From the NCBI GenBank assembly GCA_023333565.1, contig JAJKFH010000209.1:1720001-1784000 (forward strand): 64,000 nt of DNA, given 5' to 3'. The stretch is from Puffinus mauretanicus (taxonomy: Eukaryota > Chordata > Aves > Procellariiformes > Procellariidae). Shown piece after piece: positions 12,123-25,466 of the stretch. The position numbers and the translations under genes were made by a program. A model generated the notes under the pieces. It saw only the letters and a program-made list of their open reading frames with translations, was not told where the DNA came from and did not search any database. The first letter of the stretch is position 1; every line of letters begins with the position of its first letter.

Positions 12123-12870
12123 AATGTAACCCTCTCCAGGCACGTACATTATCCTAAAAACAGGTATGTACTCTACAAGTTGCACATTCTTTTTTTTTTA
12201 CATTTTTTTGCCTTTTTTTTTTTTTTTACATTTTTGTACAATGAAAGGAGGTGAATCACCATCCAGTGCTTCTGTTTTATGATAGTGCTATATCATTTGT
12301 TTTGATCACACTATAATCCAAATTTACATGCCACTGGTCAACAATGCAGTGAATACTAACTGCTTCTTGCCCTTTGGCTTTGCACTGACTGGAGCTGCTC
12401 CCTTCTGAAACAAATCTGCTATCTTGCAGAACTTGGGAATCCTTCAAATGTAACATCTCTATATCAGCCTCCTCTTCCCTCCTCAACTGAGCTGTGGAAC
12501 CAGAAACCAGCTCTACCCATTACTCCCCTCCTCCACACTCAGCTGGCCTTATGAGGTGTTCAAAAGCAGTTGATGAAGCTGAACTTCTGATTTTACAAGA
12601 ATTTTGGGTCACTAGTGAGTTGGAGTTCTACGATATTTCCAGAAAAGCCATGAAAAATGGCTTAGCAGACTGGAGAATAAGTAGAGGGGTAATAAGTTAT
12701 CTCTTGATGTCAGTTTACCATGATTTAAGTTCAGTAAGCCATTATTAAGAACACAATTATTACAACACAGTGTTAGGCCAAAAGTTGAGGTTACCAAAAT
12801 AAGAAATCTTTGCAACATCATTAAAGAGTATAATGTGAGGGTAATGTAGAATAAAGACCTGAATACCAAA
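12123..12870 (+). other. AKAP6: AKAP6 3' UTR (proximal part, end uncertain)
   Basis: Sequence directly after the TAG stop must be 3' UTR. It begins with a T-rich stretch (12188-12236) in which TTTTACATTTTT occurs twice. The lower bound of the UTR is set by the first hexamer pair at 12820-12855. The true end may be several kilobases further, since canonical AATAAA hexamers recur at 13282-13287 and 17233-17238. Confidence 0.55.
12820..12855 (+). terminator. AKAP6: Candidate AKAP6 poly(A) signals
   Basis: ATTAAA lies at 12820-12825 and AATAAA at 12850-12855. A GT-rich stretch (TTCTATTTTGTGGTAAG) follows at about 12914-12930, somewhat further downstream than usual. Use of the site cannot be decided from sequence alone. 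Confidence 0.35.
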
Positions 12871-13304
12871 GCAGATGGAAACTGATAGCCACACAGCAGT
12901 ACTGGAAGCTTCGGTTCTATTTTGTGGTAAGCATTTTGAAACATAAGTAAGATGGTGGAACCTAGGATGAAAAAGTGTCTCTGATCTCTTCCAAAGTTTG
13001 AAAGTGGTTTAGATCTGGAGTATCTGACCTCGCATAAATGTCTAACAATAACTGCACATTTAACAACCAAAGAACATCTACAAAGCAACTTCTGGATCAG
13101 ATCCTAGCACTACTGCTTTGAGTCTCACTAGTTGTTTGGTGACCCAAACAGCACAGCTGTATAGAATGCCATTAGTCTTTGGAAACACTCCTCCAGTAGA
13201 ACAGAGCCAGCATGGCAACTCCAAATGCCACTCCAATTCTAAATGCCGCTGCTTGCCAGAAGCTGTAGCAAGGGAATTTCCAATAAAACACAAGGCTAAG
13301 CACG

Positions 13305-13483
13305 GGACCAGGTTTCCCTGGGAAGTCCTGGAATCTCCATCCTTGGAGATTTTCAAAATTCAAGTGGACGTGGCCCTGAATAATCTGATCTGCCTTTGAA
13401 AATAGCCTTCCTTCGCGCAGGAGGTTGGACCAGATGATGTTCAAGTTTCCTTTCAACCTAAGTTATGCTGTGAGTCCGTGATG
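13305..13483 (+). mobile_element. CR1 LINE 3'-end fragment
   Basis: The stretch matches the 3' end of sauropsid CR1 elements in order: a block ending in CCATCCTTGGAGATTTTCAA, then GTGGCCCTGAATAATCTGATC, then GGAGGTTGGACCAGATGAT, a diverged TTTCAACCTAAGTTATGCTG, and the short terminal TGTGAGTCCGTGATG repeats. It is 5'-truncated and diverged, as is usual for CR1. The AATAAA at 13282 lies just outside the recognisable part. The left boundary is approximate. Confidence 0.85.
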
Positions 13484-16400
13484 TTGCTAGGAGAAAAGGC
13501 TATTTTTCCTCACTGCCCATGAAAACCACTAGTACTCTCCTATTGCAAACTATGTAGCTGTAGCAGAGGATCTGGGCCTATTTATACAAAATAGATTGCT
13601 TTGCTGCTATTAGATATCTAACTTCTGCATTTCCTGATGTTGCTACATTATATTACTATGCTTTGGGCTTTTCTTTTGCACATATTGGCAATTTACCCAG
13701 CATTCACACCTTCACATATGTATAAATACGTCTAAGCAGTCTCTAGGTTATGACAGCAATAGTCTACAGCTTGCCACTATCTCTTTTGACTCATATCTAT
13801 CTGAATAATGCATTATCTTGGAACCAATATAGAAAGAGGATATTTCTTGAACGGCTTTGAAATAGGCTATCATGACCTACTGATTGCCAATTAGGTTAAT
13901 ACTTGGACAATCCAAACAACTGGAGAAGCAATGGAAATCAACTGGGAATTACAAAACTCATAGATGATACTATATATCCTAGAATTACACTAAAAGGATT
14001 ATGTGTATATGGAAGCCTCTGTCTGGAAATCGAGATGATGACAAAAGTCTGAGGTTGATAAGTGATAATTATGTAAACATAAGATTTTCCTAAATTACTG
14101 TTTTATTAGTTTTCTTAATTTTTTCACTCATTTTTATAATATTAATTTGAGGAAGAATACTTAAAATAGTGAGTGTGATTTTATTCTTGTTCTCATTCTT
14201 TCACTGATGAAGATAATAACATGTCTTTTCAATTCATTAGTGCTTTTCCTCTGGGGATCTCAAAATACCGTATAAACTTTCCCTCACTCTTCAGAACTTC
14301 ATAGTTAGTTACAGGGTAGCCAGCTGTGTTTTTCGCAAGACTGGGATTGACAATATGCAGTTGGTGTAAGGACTAAGATTGGACATAGAAGATGGAGATA
14401 TTAATAAATGCCCCACAATGCACTAAAATGTAATGCAGAGTCTGTATGCAACAACTTAATAGGGTTATGTTATAGTTTTAATTTTTGCCCAGGGGTTGAC
14501 AAATATTTTTAAGGTAACAAAGCCCTTCAGACTACATCCCACTTTTTACATTTAGGAAGATATACTGGCTCTTAACTGATACATATAGCATTGGTTCCAC
14601 GGAAATTATGTACTGTATTATTCCCAGTAGTAAAGCTCTAGGATACATATAGTTTATCACATCAGAAAATGAAAATATGAGCTGCTAGATTTGGTTTCAC
14701 TAAAGTCTGAGCTCCCTTCCCCCATTCACAAGCTTGGTGCTTTAACTTCATCGCTCATGCTATGGGAAATGAATTACAGAAGCAATCTATCCTAATTTGT
14801 TAACTTATTCAAATAACAGTTATTATACTTAACTATGCTAAAGATTATCTTTTTGGTGGCAGATTGTTTATTTTTTGATGAGGCTAATTACTGATTTTCC
14901 AAAGGTAATTTACATTTATTACTAATACATCTTTTAAAATGTGACAGATAAATGTTGTTCCCATAAGTGTATTATGAAAAAAGTTACTATTTAAAAACAC
15001 ATTATTTAATTTGAAAGATAAATGGCAAACACCATTATTTTTCCTGTAGCACCTGTGCTGTAAGCTCATTTAAATGTGTAATTCCATGTGTAGCTGCAAT
15101 ACTTAGAGAAAAATAATCTATAGTATATGTGTACCTTAAAAGCATACTGAGAATTCAAAGCTGAAAAAGGCATAGTTTCAAATGTAGTTTGATTTTATAC
15201 TGTTTTAGTATTTACCTTGGCTGTACGGGACAACAAAAGTAATAGTGAAGAAAAGATTTCTGCCAAATGTTGCAATCCTGTAATTTAGCAGTGTGCTACA
15301 AAAAATGACCATTGTGGGAAAATAATAACAATTCTATAAGCAGGTTTAAAAATCTCTCTGTCAGCACTGACTAGTCTCTCGTATGAGCCAAAACGGAGTT
15401 CTTCAACAGAGGTGCTCATAAAGCTATGCTGATTTTATTTCTCAAGTAGGGGACAGCTTGAAAGAACTATTTTTCTGTATATGAGATCATGCGATCTTCT
15501 GCTGTCACTGTGACCCATGACTCACCAATAAGATGGGAATTTTCAGTCACATATTCAATATGCATAGAGATCAATACATTAAGGAGGTTTATGTGATATG
15601 TCCAAAGTCTTTTTTAGAGGATACATTAGAATTCTGTGTGTAATCTGTTAGTTCTTACAAGTAAGTCCAAAAGCCACTTCCTTCCTTTTGTGCAGAATTT
15701 GTAATTTAAACTTAAGTTTTAACTTAATTTAGGGCAAAAAATATTTTACTTGGGCTTAAGAAAACTAAATTGGTTTTATCTGACAGTGCTGCAATGTTAA
15801 CCGGAATATCCTACCACTTACTATAGCCGGGAGAAACTCAAGACTGGTACTCAGAAGGACTGACTGTTATTTCCTGCTCAGCAATAGATTTTTTTGTATG
15901 ACTTATTCCTTCCTTGCCTCAATTTCTTTAGCAACAAAATAATGAGAATAATGATCAATGGGCCCTGTGAAGCATGATTTATTCACTGAAAAGTGTTTTG
16001 AGATCCACAGATAAAAGATGATGCATAAATGCAAAGGACTGTTAGTTAATTATTCATTACAGGAGAAAAATAATATACAGGTTTACACAATAGTCAATAT
16101 GTAATAATTTACTTTTAGAGACTGGAACTACAAGAATAGTCTAAATCTTTGCTTACCATTTTTTTCCTAGAGGTTTTTATAGGGAGGTTTCTTTATAGGG
16201 TTTAAAACAGTCTGACTTTTTAGCTCCTTACAGTAGCTGACTTTAAAAAAAATTAAATACAATAAACAGATAATCTTGAATTGTCTGTGAATTACATAAT
16301 TTTTGAAAAACCTGACATAATCCATTAGTGAGATTTTTCTTACTATAGATATGTGAAACTCATGCCAGAGTTGTAGAAACCTTTTGATACAATCTTCCCC

Positions 16401-19400
16401 TTTATTCAGATCAGTTCTTCATTAATTTCTAAGCAAACTGTTGAGCTTTTCACTATTTTCGTGTAAGTATATTTCTTCTATAAATGCGGGGGGTCAGTTA
16501 CAGCAAATAAGATCAAAGGAGAAGGTAACTGGATAGATCCAGATATTCCTGCTTAATTTGGAAGGCACATAATGCATGTCTGGAGTGCCTCCTAGGAAAT
16601 GCCTAAGAGATGTACTTTGCACTAATCTTCGAGCTGTATTCTGACAGTTATTTCTTCATAATCCTCATCATAAGCCTGTGCTCTTTGATGAATAGTTTAA
16701 CCCTAAACTCTGAGCTGGATAATTCTATAGTATGAAAATTTAACTCACTGCTGGTACTAGAAGTGTCTAAATAGCTATTTACAATTTAAAAATACAGTGA
16801 TGACACTGACAATTCTATTCATGGACCACTTCTGTGACAATCCTCTCTTCCTCTCCATTGAAATATCATTCCATATGTTTACCTAAATATTAAAATAAGT
16901 GTAGGGTAGATATTTTTGTTGCTTGGCTTTTGGAAATTCCTATGTTTTCATTGATTGGTGCACTTTTGAGTGTGCTGAAGGTAAGTTCGCAGGTAAGGAT
17001 GAGGACAGGATCCAGGGAAAAGGTCAGATTTGATGACTTTCCTTGTTTCTTTAGAAACAAAGTCCTTACAAAAATCAATGAGTTTTCTACATCAATACTA
17101 TTTTTTACACTAACTTGTACCTCAGGCTGTTAAAAGTCATTGTTTGCCTACTGTATGCTTCTGCATTAAAGGCTCTGGCACATGATCATTTAATGACTAT
17201 CTATGGTTGTTCTGGAAGAACTATGTTTTGCAAATAAAACTTCATTTTCTGTAACCTACTATTACTTTTTTGTTTCCTTTTAGAAACTTGGCTGCAATTC
17301 AGGTGCAGGTTCATCCTGTAAACCCTGGGATGACCTCCAATTCCATTGTATCACTGCCTTTCATTACACTGACTCCCAAGATAAATTTTCTTTCCAAATG
17401 TGATTTTCCATGTTGGCTTTGTGATCAGGCTGCATATTGCATATGCTAGTCCTATTTCAGTGATCATTTTGTATTGTAGCAAGGCCATTTGCTTTCATAG
17501 GGATTCCTCTCCCAAGCTACCTCTAATGACCTCCCCTTCCTAAATTGGATGCTCCTGTACTACTTATCACTGGTTCTGTTCTTTAAAGTTTTGAAGTTCC
17601 ACAGAATTCACGATCAGTCTGGTTCATCTTTTCAGAACTGTACCTGTCAGTACTCTTCTATTTTATGTATCAAATTTAATATTTATGTGTATAATGCATA
17701 AGTTTATTCAAACTATTTTACTTTTAAAGTGACAATTTTGTTGGATTGCAGCAAAAAGAAGTCATTAGCCCTCCTGATTCAATACATCTAAAAATTAAGC
17801 AATTAAAATAAATGGCATTTTATTTATTTAATTTTAAAATTTAATCTATGCAACACTTCAAGAAACAACTACATGGTGTTGTATATTAGGAACCGTTGAC
17901 ATTCTACTGAATTAAGTACAACGTTTTGGTTTTTTATGCTTCTTGAGGTGGTAATGAGAAAAAAAGTTTTTAAAAAATGTGTGCCTTGCTGTATTTCTTA
18001 TACCATTTATTAAAAAGCTGCTTTCACAGTAAAATTATGTTGGTTTGAAAGGAGGAAATAGCAAGGTTAAGATGTGTGAATAATTTCTGTATATATGTAT
18101 AACCAAGTGCAAACATTGATGTATAATGACAGTATAAAATGCTTTCATGTTTGTGATGTCCAGTGATGTGGAAAATATAAGCCTTAAACCATTAGATTGC
18201 ATGGTAATTACAATTGGCATAATAAACATAGTTTATTGGGGAAAAAAAGCAGAACTGGTGATCTGTTTTACCTGCGTTCCAAGAACAGAATGCTTTCTCA
18301 AAGTACAGAAGAATATGTTTTTGTTTGCAAATATTCCCTAGAGATATGTGATTCCATAGCTGGTAAAGATTTGTATTACCTGGCTCAGAGGTAAAGAACC
18401 TTTTCATTAAAGATTCTGTAGGTCTTTTGGACCAAACAAGGAGACACAAATATTTAGTAGTTTAAACTAGTACACTGCCAACTGCAGGGGTGGCGATGAT
18501 CAAGCACACTTTTATAGCAGATCTTTTATTTGTTTATCATTAACAGTTTGTTGTCTGATTCTTAAAATTTCATTAATTTACATATTTATATTGAATAAGC
18601 TTTATATATATTTATATAGACACTTTTACAGTTGGCTGTTTCAATGACTTAGACTATACATTTTAAATGTTTCTATCTTGTGCTAAAACTATATTGGGTG
18701 GCCAAAACAAGCCAGACAACTTTATAACCTATCTCTGCAAACATGGCATTCATCTCCTAAAAACACTATTGGGAAGGGATGTCAGAAAAGTTAAAAGGCA
18801 AGCAATGCTCTCCCATACCAACTTTTATCATTATTTTTCCAAATATATAAATGTTTTTACAAAAAGCTTCAAGATTCTTCTTCCTTTAAAAAACGCACAT
18901 CAGTTTGACAAGCTTAGCTAGTAGCTTAGAGGAACTATACTGACCAGCTGATCTATTCATACAACACTGAAGGAATAGGTATTCAAAAAAACCCTCGTGT
19001 TTTTCAAATTATTAAGAGCTTCCTATTACTGCAAGAGACAAATTATTTATCTCTCAATTTAAATTTCTACTGCGTAGCCTTGGGTAGGCTATGAGGTGGG
19101 TAGGGCAGCAGAAACAACTCTTAGCTTAAAGAAAAGTGTAAATAATAAGAAGCAATTTTTAAGAGAGCCTTTTGAATCCGTAACGTTTTCTGCTCTTGCA
19201 TACCTTGTATCATGTACAAATCTAATAAGTTAACCTATAATTACCTGAAATGTATAACTATATAGCTAAAGATCACTTTAATATATTTTAAATTTTTTTT
19301 GAATTATATATAAAGTAATTTGGAATATAAATCCTAATTTTAGTAAAATATTTACAGTGACAATTCTGTTCATCCATGAATTATTTCAGACATGATTTTT

Positions 19401-22400
19401 AAAATGGTTTTGACATGGGAATTGAGCTTGGAATCATTATTTTTTTTCTCCCTAGCATTTTCTGATTTATATTATATTTTTTTAAACTTACTTTGAGTAT
19501 AGTCATACCTTACACTATGATGACAGGAAAACTAATAAGTCAGAGGCTTTTCAGATCTGTCACCTCCCCAACAGACTGTGCAGAACTCCATCAATTACTT
19601 GTACCATTCTATTAGGCCATTTGCCACAAATTCGCTTTTTTCCTGGGGGAAAATAGTAGTACTTGTCAAATCAATAAACCTCATATTCATCATACAATAT
19701 CTGGAATATTATATGGTCACAATTAAAATTTCTGTGGTTCCTTTCTGAGAGATGCTGAACATTTTAATTTAACTAGTATTCCCAGATCTATATTATTTGA
19801 TCTCATGAGATAAAGTCATCATTTTTATGACTGTGACGCAAGACCCATCATTATCAACTATTCCTTTTCAGCATGGTTAGAAGCTTTACCCTTTTTTATT
19901 TTCCTTCTCAGAATATATTGGACTTTGTTGTCAATAAAAATTGATTTCTAAAGGAAAAGAAATCTCTCATATATACTCTACAGGATTTGTTCATGTCTTA
20001 GTATAAGTCATATGCTTATGGCCAAATTATGCCTAGAACTTGCAAGAAGTTCTAGTGCTAACTCCCTAAAGAAAAATATTGCTATAGTGTAAATTTAATG
20101 TTGATGTACCAATATTACCTCTAAGATCAGCCCATGCATAGATTCCTGTACAGATCGTGTTCCCTGCTGGTGAAATTCTCTTGTGGTGTAGAAGCATGCT
20201 GCAAGCTTTCTGCAGCATTTTCCGCACCTAAAGTTCCATAGGCTGCTTTTAATTCCACACACTCCCTGGCTCATGCTTGAACAACATCTGCAATGTGTGA
20301 GGAGGCCATTTGACAGCAATGGCCCTGACACGTGGATCTCCCTTTCCTGCCTGCTTCACATTCCTTCCACGGAGAGCCAGAGCTCTCCAGCTCTGAGCAA
20401 AGGGGATGCACACCAACACTGGTGGTAAAACATATGCCTGGGACTACGATTTAAAAGGTGTTTTGTAATCACAGTAGTTTTATATACGATAGCCTTGTAA
20501 ACCATGTCCCCAATCTTTCTCACTTAATGGTTTGCCTCTTTCCAAGGTAAGTCAAAGAGTTTTCATGGAACAGTGCCTCTGCATCTTTGTTACAATAAGA
20601 GAAATTTAGGTGGCATCTCTATGTCCTTGTGGTTGTTCGTGCTGTTCATTGTATACATGTGTACACGTAAGCATACAAAGACATGCACATGAGCAAAGAT
20701 ACTGAAATTGTTCCTGTTTGTTTCACAAACAACTCAAATAAAGAGTCGCTATCAGTTAGATGGCATCTCGACCTTCCTCCTTCAGAATGGTGATGGGATC
20801 CACAGATGAAGTAGCCTCCCGCGTCACATATTTTAGAAGTTTATTCCAATTCCCCTGTGTTGAGCAAAACAACATATTTTGACGAAAATGTATCTGGTAA
20901 AAGGGCTGTGTATTTTTTTTGGCTTGAAGACATCAGGAACAATATTGTAAAGGTTCCTGTACTGCAGCGCACAGAAATGTTTAGGCCAGACCGTACTCAT
21001 ACTTGGCTCAAGAGGATTAACGGGGATGTCAAGTTCTTAGCCAAGTCAATCTCCTTCACTGACAAGTTTCTACAAAATTATTCCTAATAATAGCTTCACT
21101 TTGAGAGGGATTTTGGCCAACAAATGACATCTGATCTATTGCCTTCAGTGCTGTGCTTCTAATTTTTCAGACTCACCCTGTCTTTTATACCTTTTCTACC
21201 AACCTGTATCGCTTACATTTTTTCATGTGACTACTATTTGCTTAGTAAATGCATGTTCATCCCTGATTTTAGAAATGTTTTTAAGGACTAGACCATAAAT
21301 GAACTTGGCATCACTTAGGTCTCAGCACTGGATGAATTCTAAGTGCTTCAGTGCTTTAAAAATGGAATTTCCTATGCAATAGCAAGAAGTTTTACTTTAT
21401 TTCTGGGGAGTGGGGATATAAGCTAAGTTAAAAGTGAAGTTAGAATTGTATAAATCAGTAATTTCGCTGTATAAATATTACTGGGATATTGTAGTTATTG
21501 TCAAACTAATCATTAAAAATACAAGTACAGAATTACATCATACTTAAAATGAAATTATATGGTATGGAAAAGAACAGTTAGACAAGTAAATGGTTTTACC
21601 CCTGCCTTATATTGAGCTCATGTCTCTCTGACATTCTGGGTTTGCAAAGGGAAGTGAAAATAATTTTTAAAAACAAGTGCAATTTTTTAAGGATTTTTCT
21701 CTTTCTTGTAATTACTGTGAGGATGTTTTAAATGCAGCAAAGATCCAGTTGTAGCATTTTCCAAAGAAACATTATGAGAGTGACAGGAAAATGGAAACAT
21801 ATTTGACAAGATTTCAAGCAATAGTGGAAAAACACAAACCATTCTTGATGCACTTCATTTACAGAATGAAAAAAAACCAGACTCTGGAAGAACTGATACT
21901 CCGCATCAACCATCTACCCCAAATCTATACCTTTTTTTGGGGGGGAGATAAATGCTACTGGAAATAACGTGCTCTCAGGCAAGGTAGTACGGCAATTTTT
22001 CATACAGGTTACTGTATACCTATATATATACCTGAACTTCTGCTCTGTAACTCTTGAATCAAAAGTCTGATCCCAGAATTGCGTTTAGAGGGCATGGGTT
22101 TTGTTGTTTCTTCAGGACCAAATTTGGGCTGAGAAACATCTACCTCTAAGCTTGAAAATGAAGTTGTAGCAAGCAGATTTTAACTAATATACAATGGCAG
22201 ACAAAAAATTATAAAAGGAAAAGAAAACAAAAAAGCAATCTTTCTGTAAATCCTGGTGGTCCCCTGCCAGTAGTTTAATCAAGAATACTCTAAGCTTTGT
22301 AGGATTATGATAGTTCTATTAACTGATCATTATTTATCCTAACACACTGATGCCAGACAGATTTATGTCTCTCTATAGTTTTTGCCTTATGTACCTCAAA

Positions 22401-23550
22401 GTAGGGCTTTTCAAAGTGCTGAAAAGATTATGAAAATGTCTTTTCAATGGTTAAAATTGTGGCATGAATGAAAAAAAAGAAAACAAGCCCACAGCTCTGT
22501 TGGGTTGCTGAGCATCTGTGCCAGCCCAGCTGATCAGTGATGCTTTTGGCCATATTTTGTGGAAGCAAAGTCTTTAAAAAGCTTTTCATGCACATAGAGC
22601 TCTATTTTCCACTATTAATATGACTACTAAAGAAAGCTTCCCCTGTAAGGAGAGTTTGCCTCAAAATGAGAATATAAATGTTTCTCAAACCTGTTGCTGT
22701 TCATGTTACATATTCCTGCATCTCTTATCCTCTGGTCTTCTGAGCTGAAGAGTTCTCCATTTGTACCTTTTCTTGCACAATTCAGCAACTAAAGGAAGGG
22801 TTTGCAACTTATGTTTGTAACAGGCAATTTACGGGTAATGTTTTGAAAGGTGGACAAGTGGCAGGCAGAACAGTAGGGGCTTGGAGTGAAGAGAAGGTGG
22901 CTGGTAGATATGTAATGCTGCAGCTGTGCCAGCTAGGCTGGAGGGAGGATTTGGATCTGCAAATGTCATGCTGGCTGATGACAAAAAAAAGAGAGACGCA
23001 GAGGAGGAGGTGGAGCTTCAAGGATGGTTGATGGGAAATAGCTCTGGTTAAAATATTTGTAGAATGATAGGAGCATACACTGTATTGAAACAGATTTATC
23101 TCTATTGCTAGACTTGTTATTGCAAACTGTAAAGTGATGCTATTCATGAATACTCATTTTTCTGAATCTGCTGTTCAGTATGCCAAGCATATCAATCAGA
23201 TGTACCATTGTCAGTTAATTAACATTTGATTGCATTAAACATAGGGTGTTGAAGAGGAGGTTTCTTCTTGGAGGGGGAGGGGTATCTATGTGTGAGTTCT
23301 TTGGAGGGGGAGGGATGTGTTCTTAATAGTTATCGTCAATTGTGAGTGAAGTCAAATTGTAATCTGAGTGTACATGTTTCTGTGCCACTTGCCACTCCTA
23401 TGGCCACAATAAGAGGGGAAGACAAAGGCAGTAAGTATATCAGCACCTTAGTCCTTAGCCATATGTCCTGCACACTGGATTTTCATATGTAGAACAGCAT
23501 CTGGAAATGTAAAGGTCACCATATTAGACAAGTGTAGAAGTAAGATATGT
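13484..23550. other. Non-coding interval, distal AKAP6 3' UTR or intergenic
   Basis: No ORF here exceeds 85 codons, and none resembles a known protein. The sequence is AT-rich and largely unique by eye. Near its end are two copies of TTGGAGGGGGAGGG (23268-23282 and 23301-23314) separated by about 18 nt. An AATAAA at 17233-17238, followed by a T-rich stretch, could be a distal AKAP6 polyadenylation site. No RNA gene was recognised. Confidence 0.6.
17233..17238 (+). terminator. Possible distal poly(A) signal
   Basis: An AATAAA in TTGCAAATAAAACTTC is followed within 40 nt by a T-rich run (TTACTTTTTTGTTTCC). It would give AKAP6 a 3' UTR of about 5 kb. Such hexamers are common by chance in AT-rich DNA, so support is weak. 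Confidence 0.18.
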
Positions 23551-23804
23551 GAGAAAAGAAAAGAAAAGGAAAAGAGAAAAGAAAAAGAAAAAAAGAAAAT
23601 AAAAGAGAAAAGAAAAAAAGAAAAGGGAAAAGAAAAAAGAAAAGAGAAAAGAAAAGAAAGAAGAGAAGAGAAAAGAAGAGAAAAGAAAAAGAAAAGAAAA
23701 AGGAAAGAAAAAGAAAACGGAAAGAAAAGACAAGAAAAAAGAAAAAAGAAAAGAAAAAAGAAGAGAAAAGAAAAGGGGAAAGAGAGGGAGGGGGAGAGGG
23801 AAAG
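23551..23804. repeat. 254-nt purine tract, (GAAAA)n-like
   Basis: The + strand is purine from 23551 to 23804 apart from two C interruptions (in AAAACGGAAAG and AAGACAAGAAA). It is built of irregular GAAAA, GAAA and GAGAAAA units and becomes G-rich at the 3' end (GGGGAAAGAGAGGGAGGGGG). A 136-codon minus-strand ORF that spans it is low-complexity Phe/Ser/Leu and is not a gene. Confidence 0.95.
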
Positions 23805-25376
23805 TTGAGTTATGCCTACAGTATATATCTATAACTATCTGATAGCATTTTGTAACACAACAGACATGATAGTATTCAAAATAATGAATGGTTTGGTTAA
23901 GACAAATCTGTCTTTCTTCTTCTCCCAGCCACATAATACCAAGTCACTCACGGAAATGGATTGGTAGTGAATTTAGACATGATGGAAGGAGATACCGTAC
24001 TCCTTTGCATGATATATAATTAATCTGTGGAATTTCATTTCTACAAGAAATTACTGAGTCAAATAGCTTAGTGGGATTGTAAAGGAGTCTAAATTTAGAA
24101 TAGGCAGCTGTGCTAAGATAGCAGATTAGTTGAAACTAATGACAGTGGAGAGCAAACTTCATTCTCCATGATGAAAGCTGTTGTCCGCTGAAAGAACAGG
24201 GGAAATTTCCCAAACTCGATGCAAAAATGGCAAAAACAAGATGGAAGATTTCTGCCTTTCTCTGAGGCAATCAGAAATGGGCCACTGACAGACACAAGGC
24301 ACATACAAAAAGCACAGAAAATGCCCGTGTTTCTTTTCTTTCCTCTTCATTCCCCTGTTGAGAATGAAGATGTGATGTCAGAAACAAATTATTTCAATTA
24401 CTTGACAAGCTGTCGTGCTGCAGCATAAGAAATTATCTCAAATATGATTTTGTGGATAACTGTAACCAGCTTTCCATATGCCATATGCAACATATACATG
24501 GTTACCTAGAAGGAGTTAACTGCGATAAATTACATTTCAATAAAGAAAACACTCATATTTCAGGCCAGTTGGGTAACAATATTTCAGAAGAATAACCCTT
24601 CTTTAATCATATACTTTGATGGAAGAATGCTCATAAGCACATCAGCACAACTCAATTCTTTCCACGAGGACTGACATCTTAAACTGCTCTACACAATGAA
24701 TCACCTTGTCAAATAAAGTGCAAAATGGAAAACCTGTTTTCAAACTCATCTGATATAATGACATTTACAACAACATGTTTGAGGTGATAAACCGACAATA
24801 ATAATTATATTTCTCTTAGGCTTCCATTGTACTCCGAAAGTTTTATGCAATCATATGCTCTTTTCTTTTTCCTTCAAGAAAATTTTATACCAGGACTTTT
24901 ACTTTATGGGTCTTTAAAACAAGCCAGGAGGGAAACCACATTTTGCATACAACTGGAATTCTTAATTTTAACATTTTCTTAGAAGAAACGATATAGTTTC
25001 AGTTGCAAGCCAAATTATATATACTCATCCGAAGATTCAGGTGGTTCTTTTAGAATATGATATACTTTAAAATCATTTTCTTATGGTTTTTCAATGGTGA
25101 TCAATAATACTTACCTTTCCTGATCCTTATCATGACAGTAAACACACTAATGAAATATCTCTCAATGTATGTCTTAAGCTTAGTCAAATTAAAAAGATGA
25201 TATGGAGAAAGTTCATGTTAATTTTAGAAATCTACATTCTAATAAGTATACTTTATCATATGCTCATTAAGTTTGTGGAAGGATGAAAAAGAAAGCAGTT
25301 TCAGGAACATCCTTCCAGTTGCTCTTGCCGCTACCAGAACAACGTTCTTGGCTTGCCCTGTCTCACCTACTACAAC

Positions 25377-25466
25377 TGGCATCTCTGAACAGGGCTGAGA
25401 TTTCATCAAAACAGATCTGCAGCTGAACCCTGGCATCTGTGAACAGGAGCTGAGATTTCATCCAAC
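25377..25466. repeat. Local tandem duplication, period ~54 bp
   Basis: TGGCATCTCTGAACAGGGCT at 25377 recurs as TGGCATCTGTGAACAGGAGC at 25431. Both are followed by TGAGATTTCATC and then C/A-rich sequence. One base is inserted in the second copy, and a few substitutions separate the two. Confidence 0.85.

Noticed and set aside
12612..13088. 158-codon minus ORF opposite the AKAP6 3' UTR region
   Set aside because: Hydrophobic and cysteine-rich without conserved motif; probably chance in AT-rich DNA. It would need cross-species alignment to revive.
14485..14560. CAGGGGTTGACAAATATTTT, reminiscent of the terminus of a hAT/Charlie-type DNA transposon
   Set aside because: Only the first dozen bases fit; no matching opposite terminus or 8-bp duplication could be found.
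23524..23934. 136-codon minus-strand ORF rich in Phe/Ser/Leu
   Set aside because: It is simply the translation of the purine tract and its flanks.
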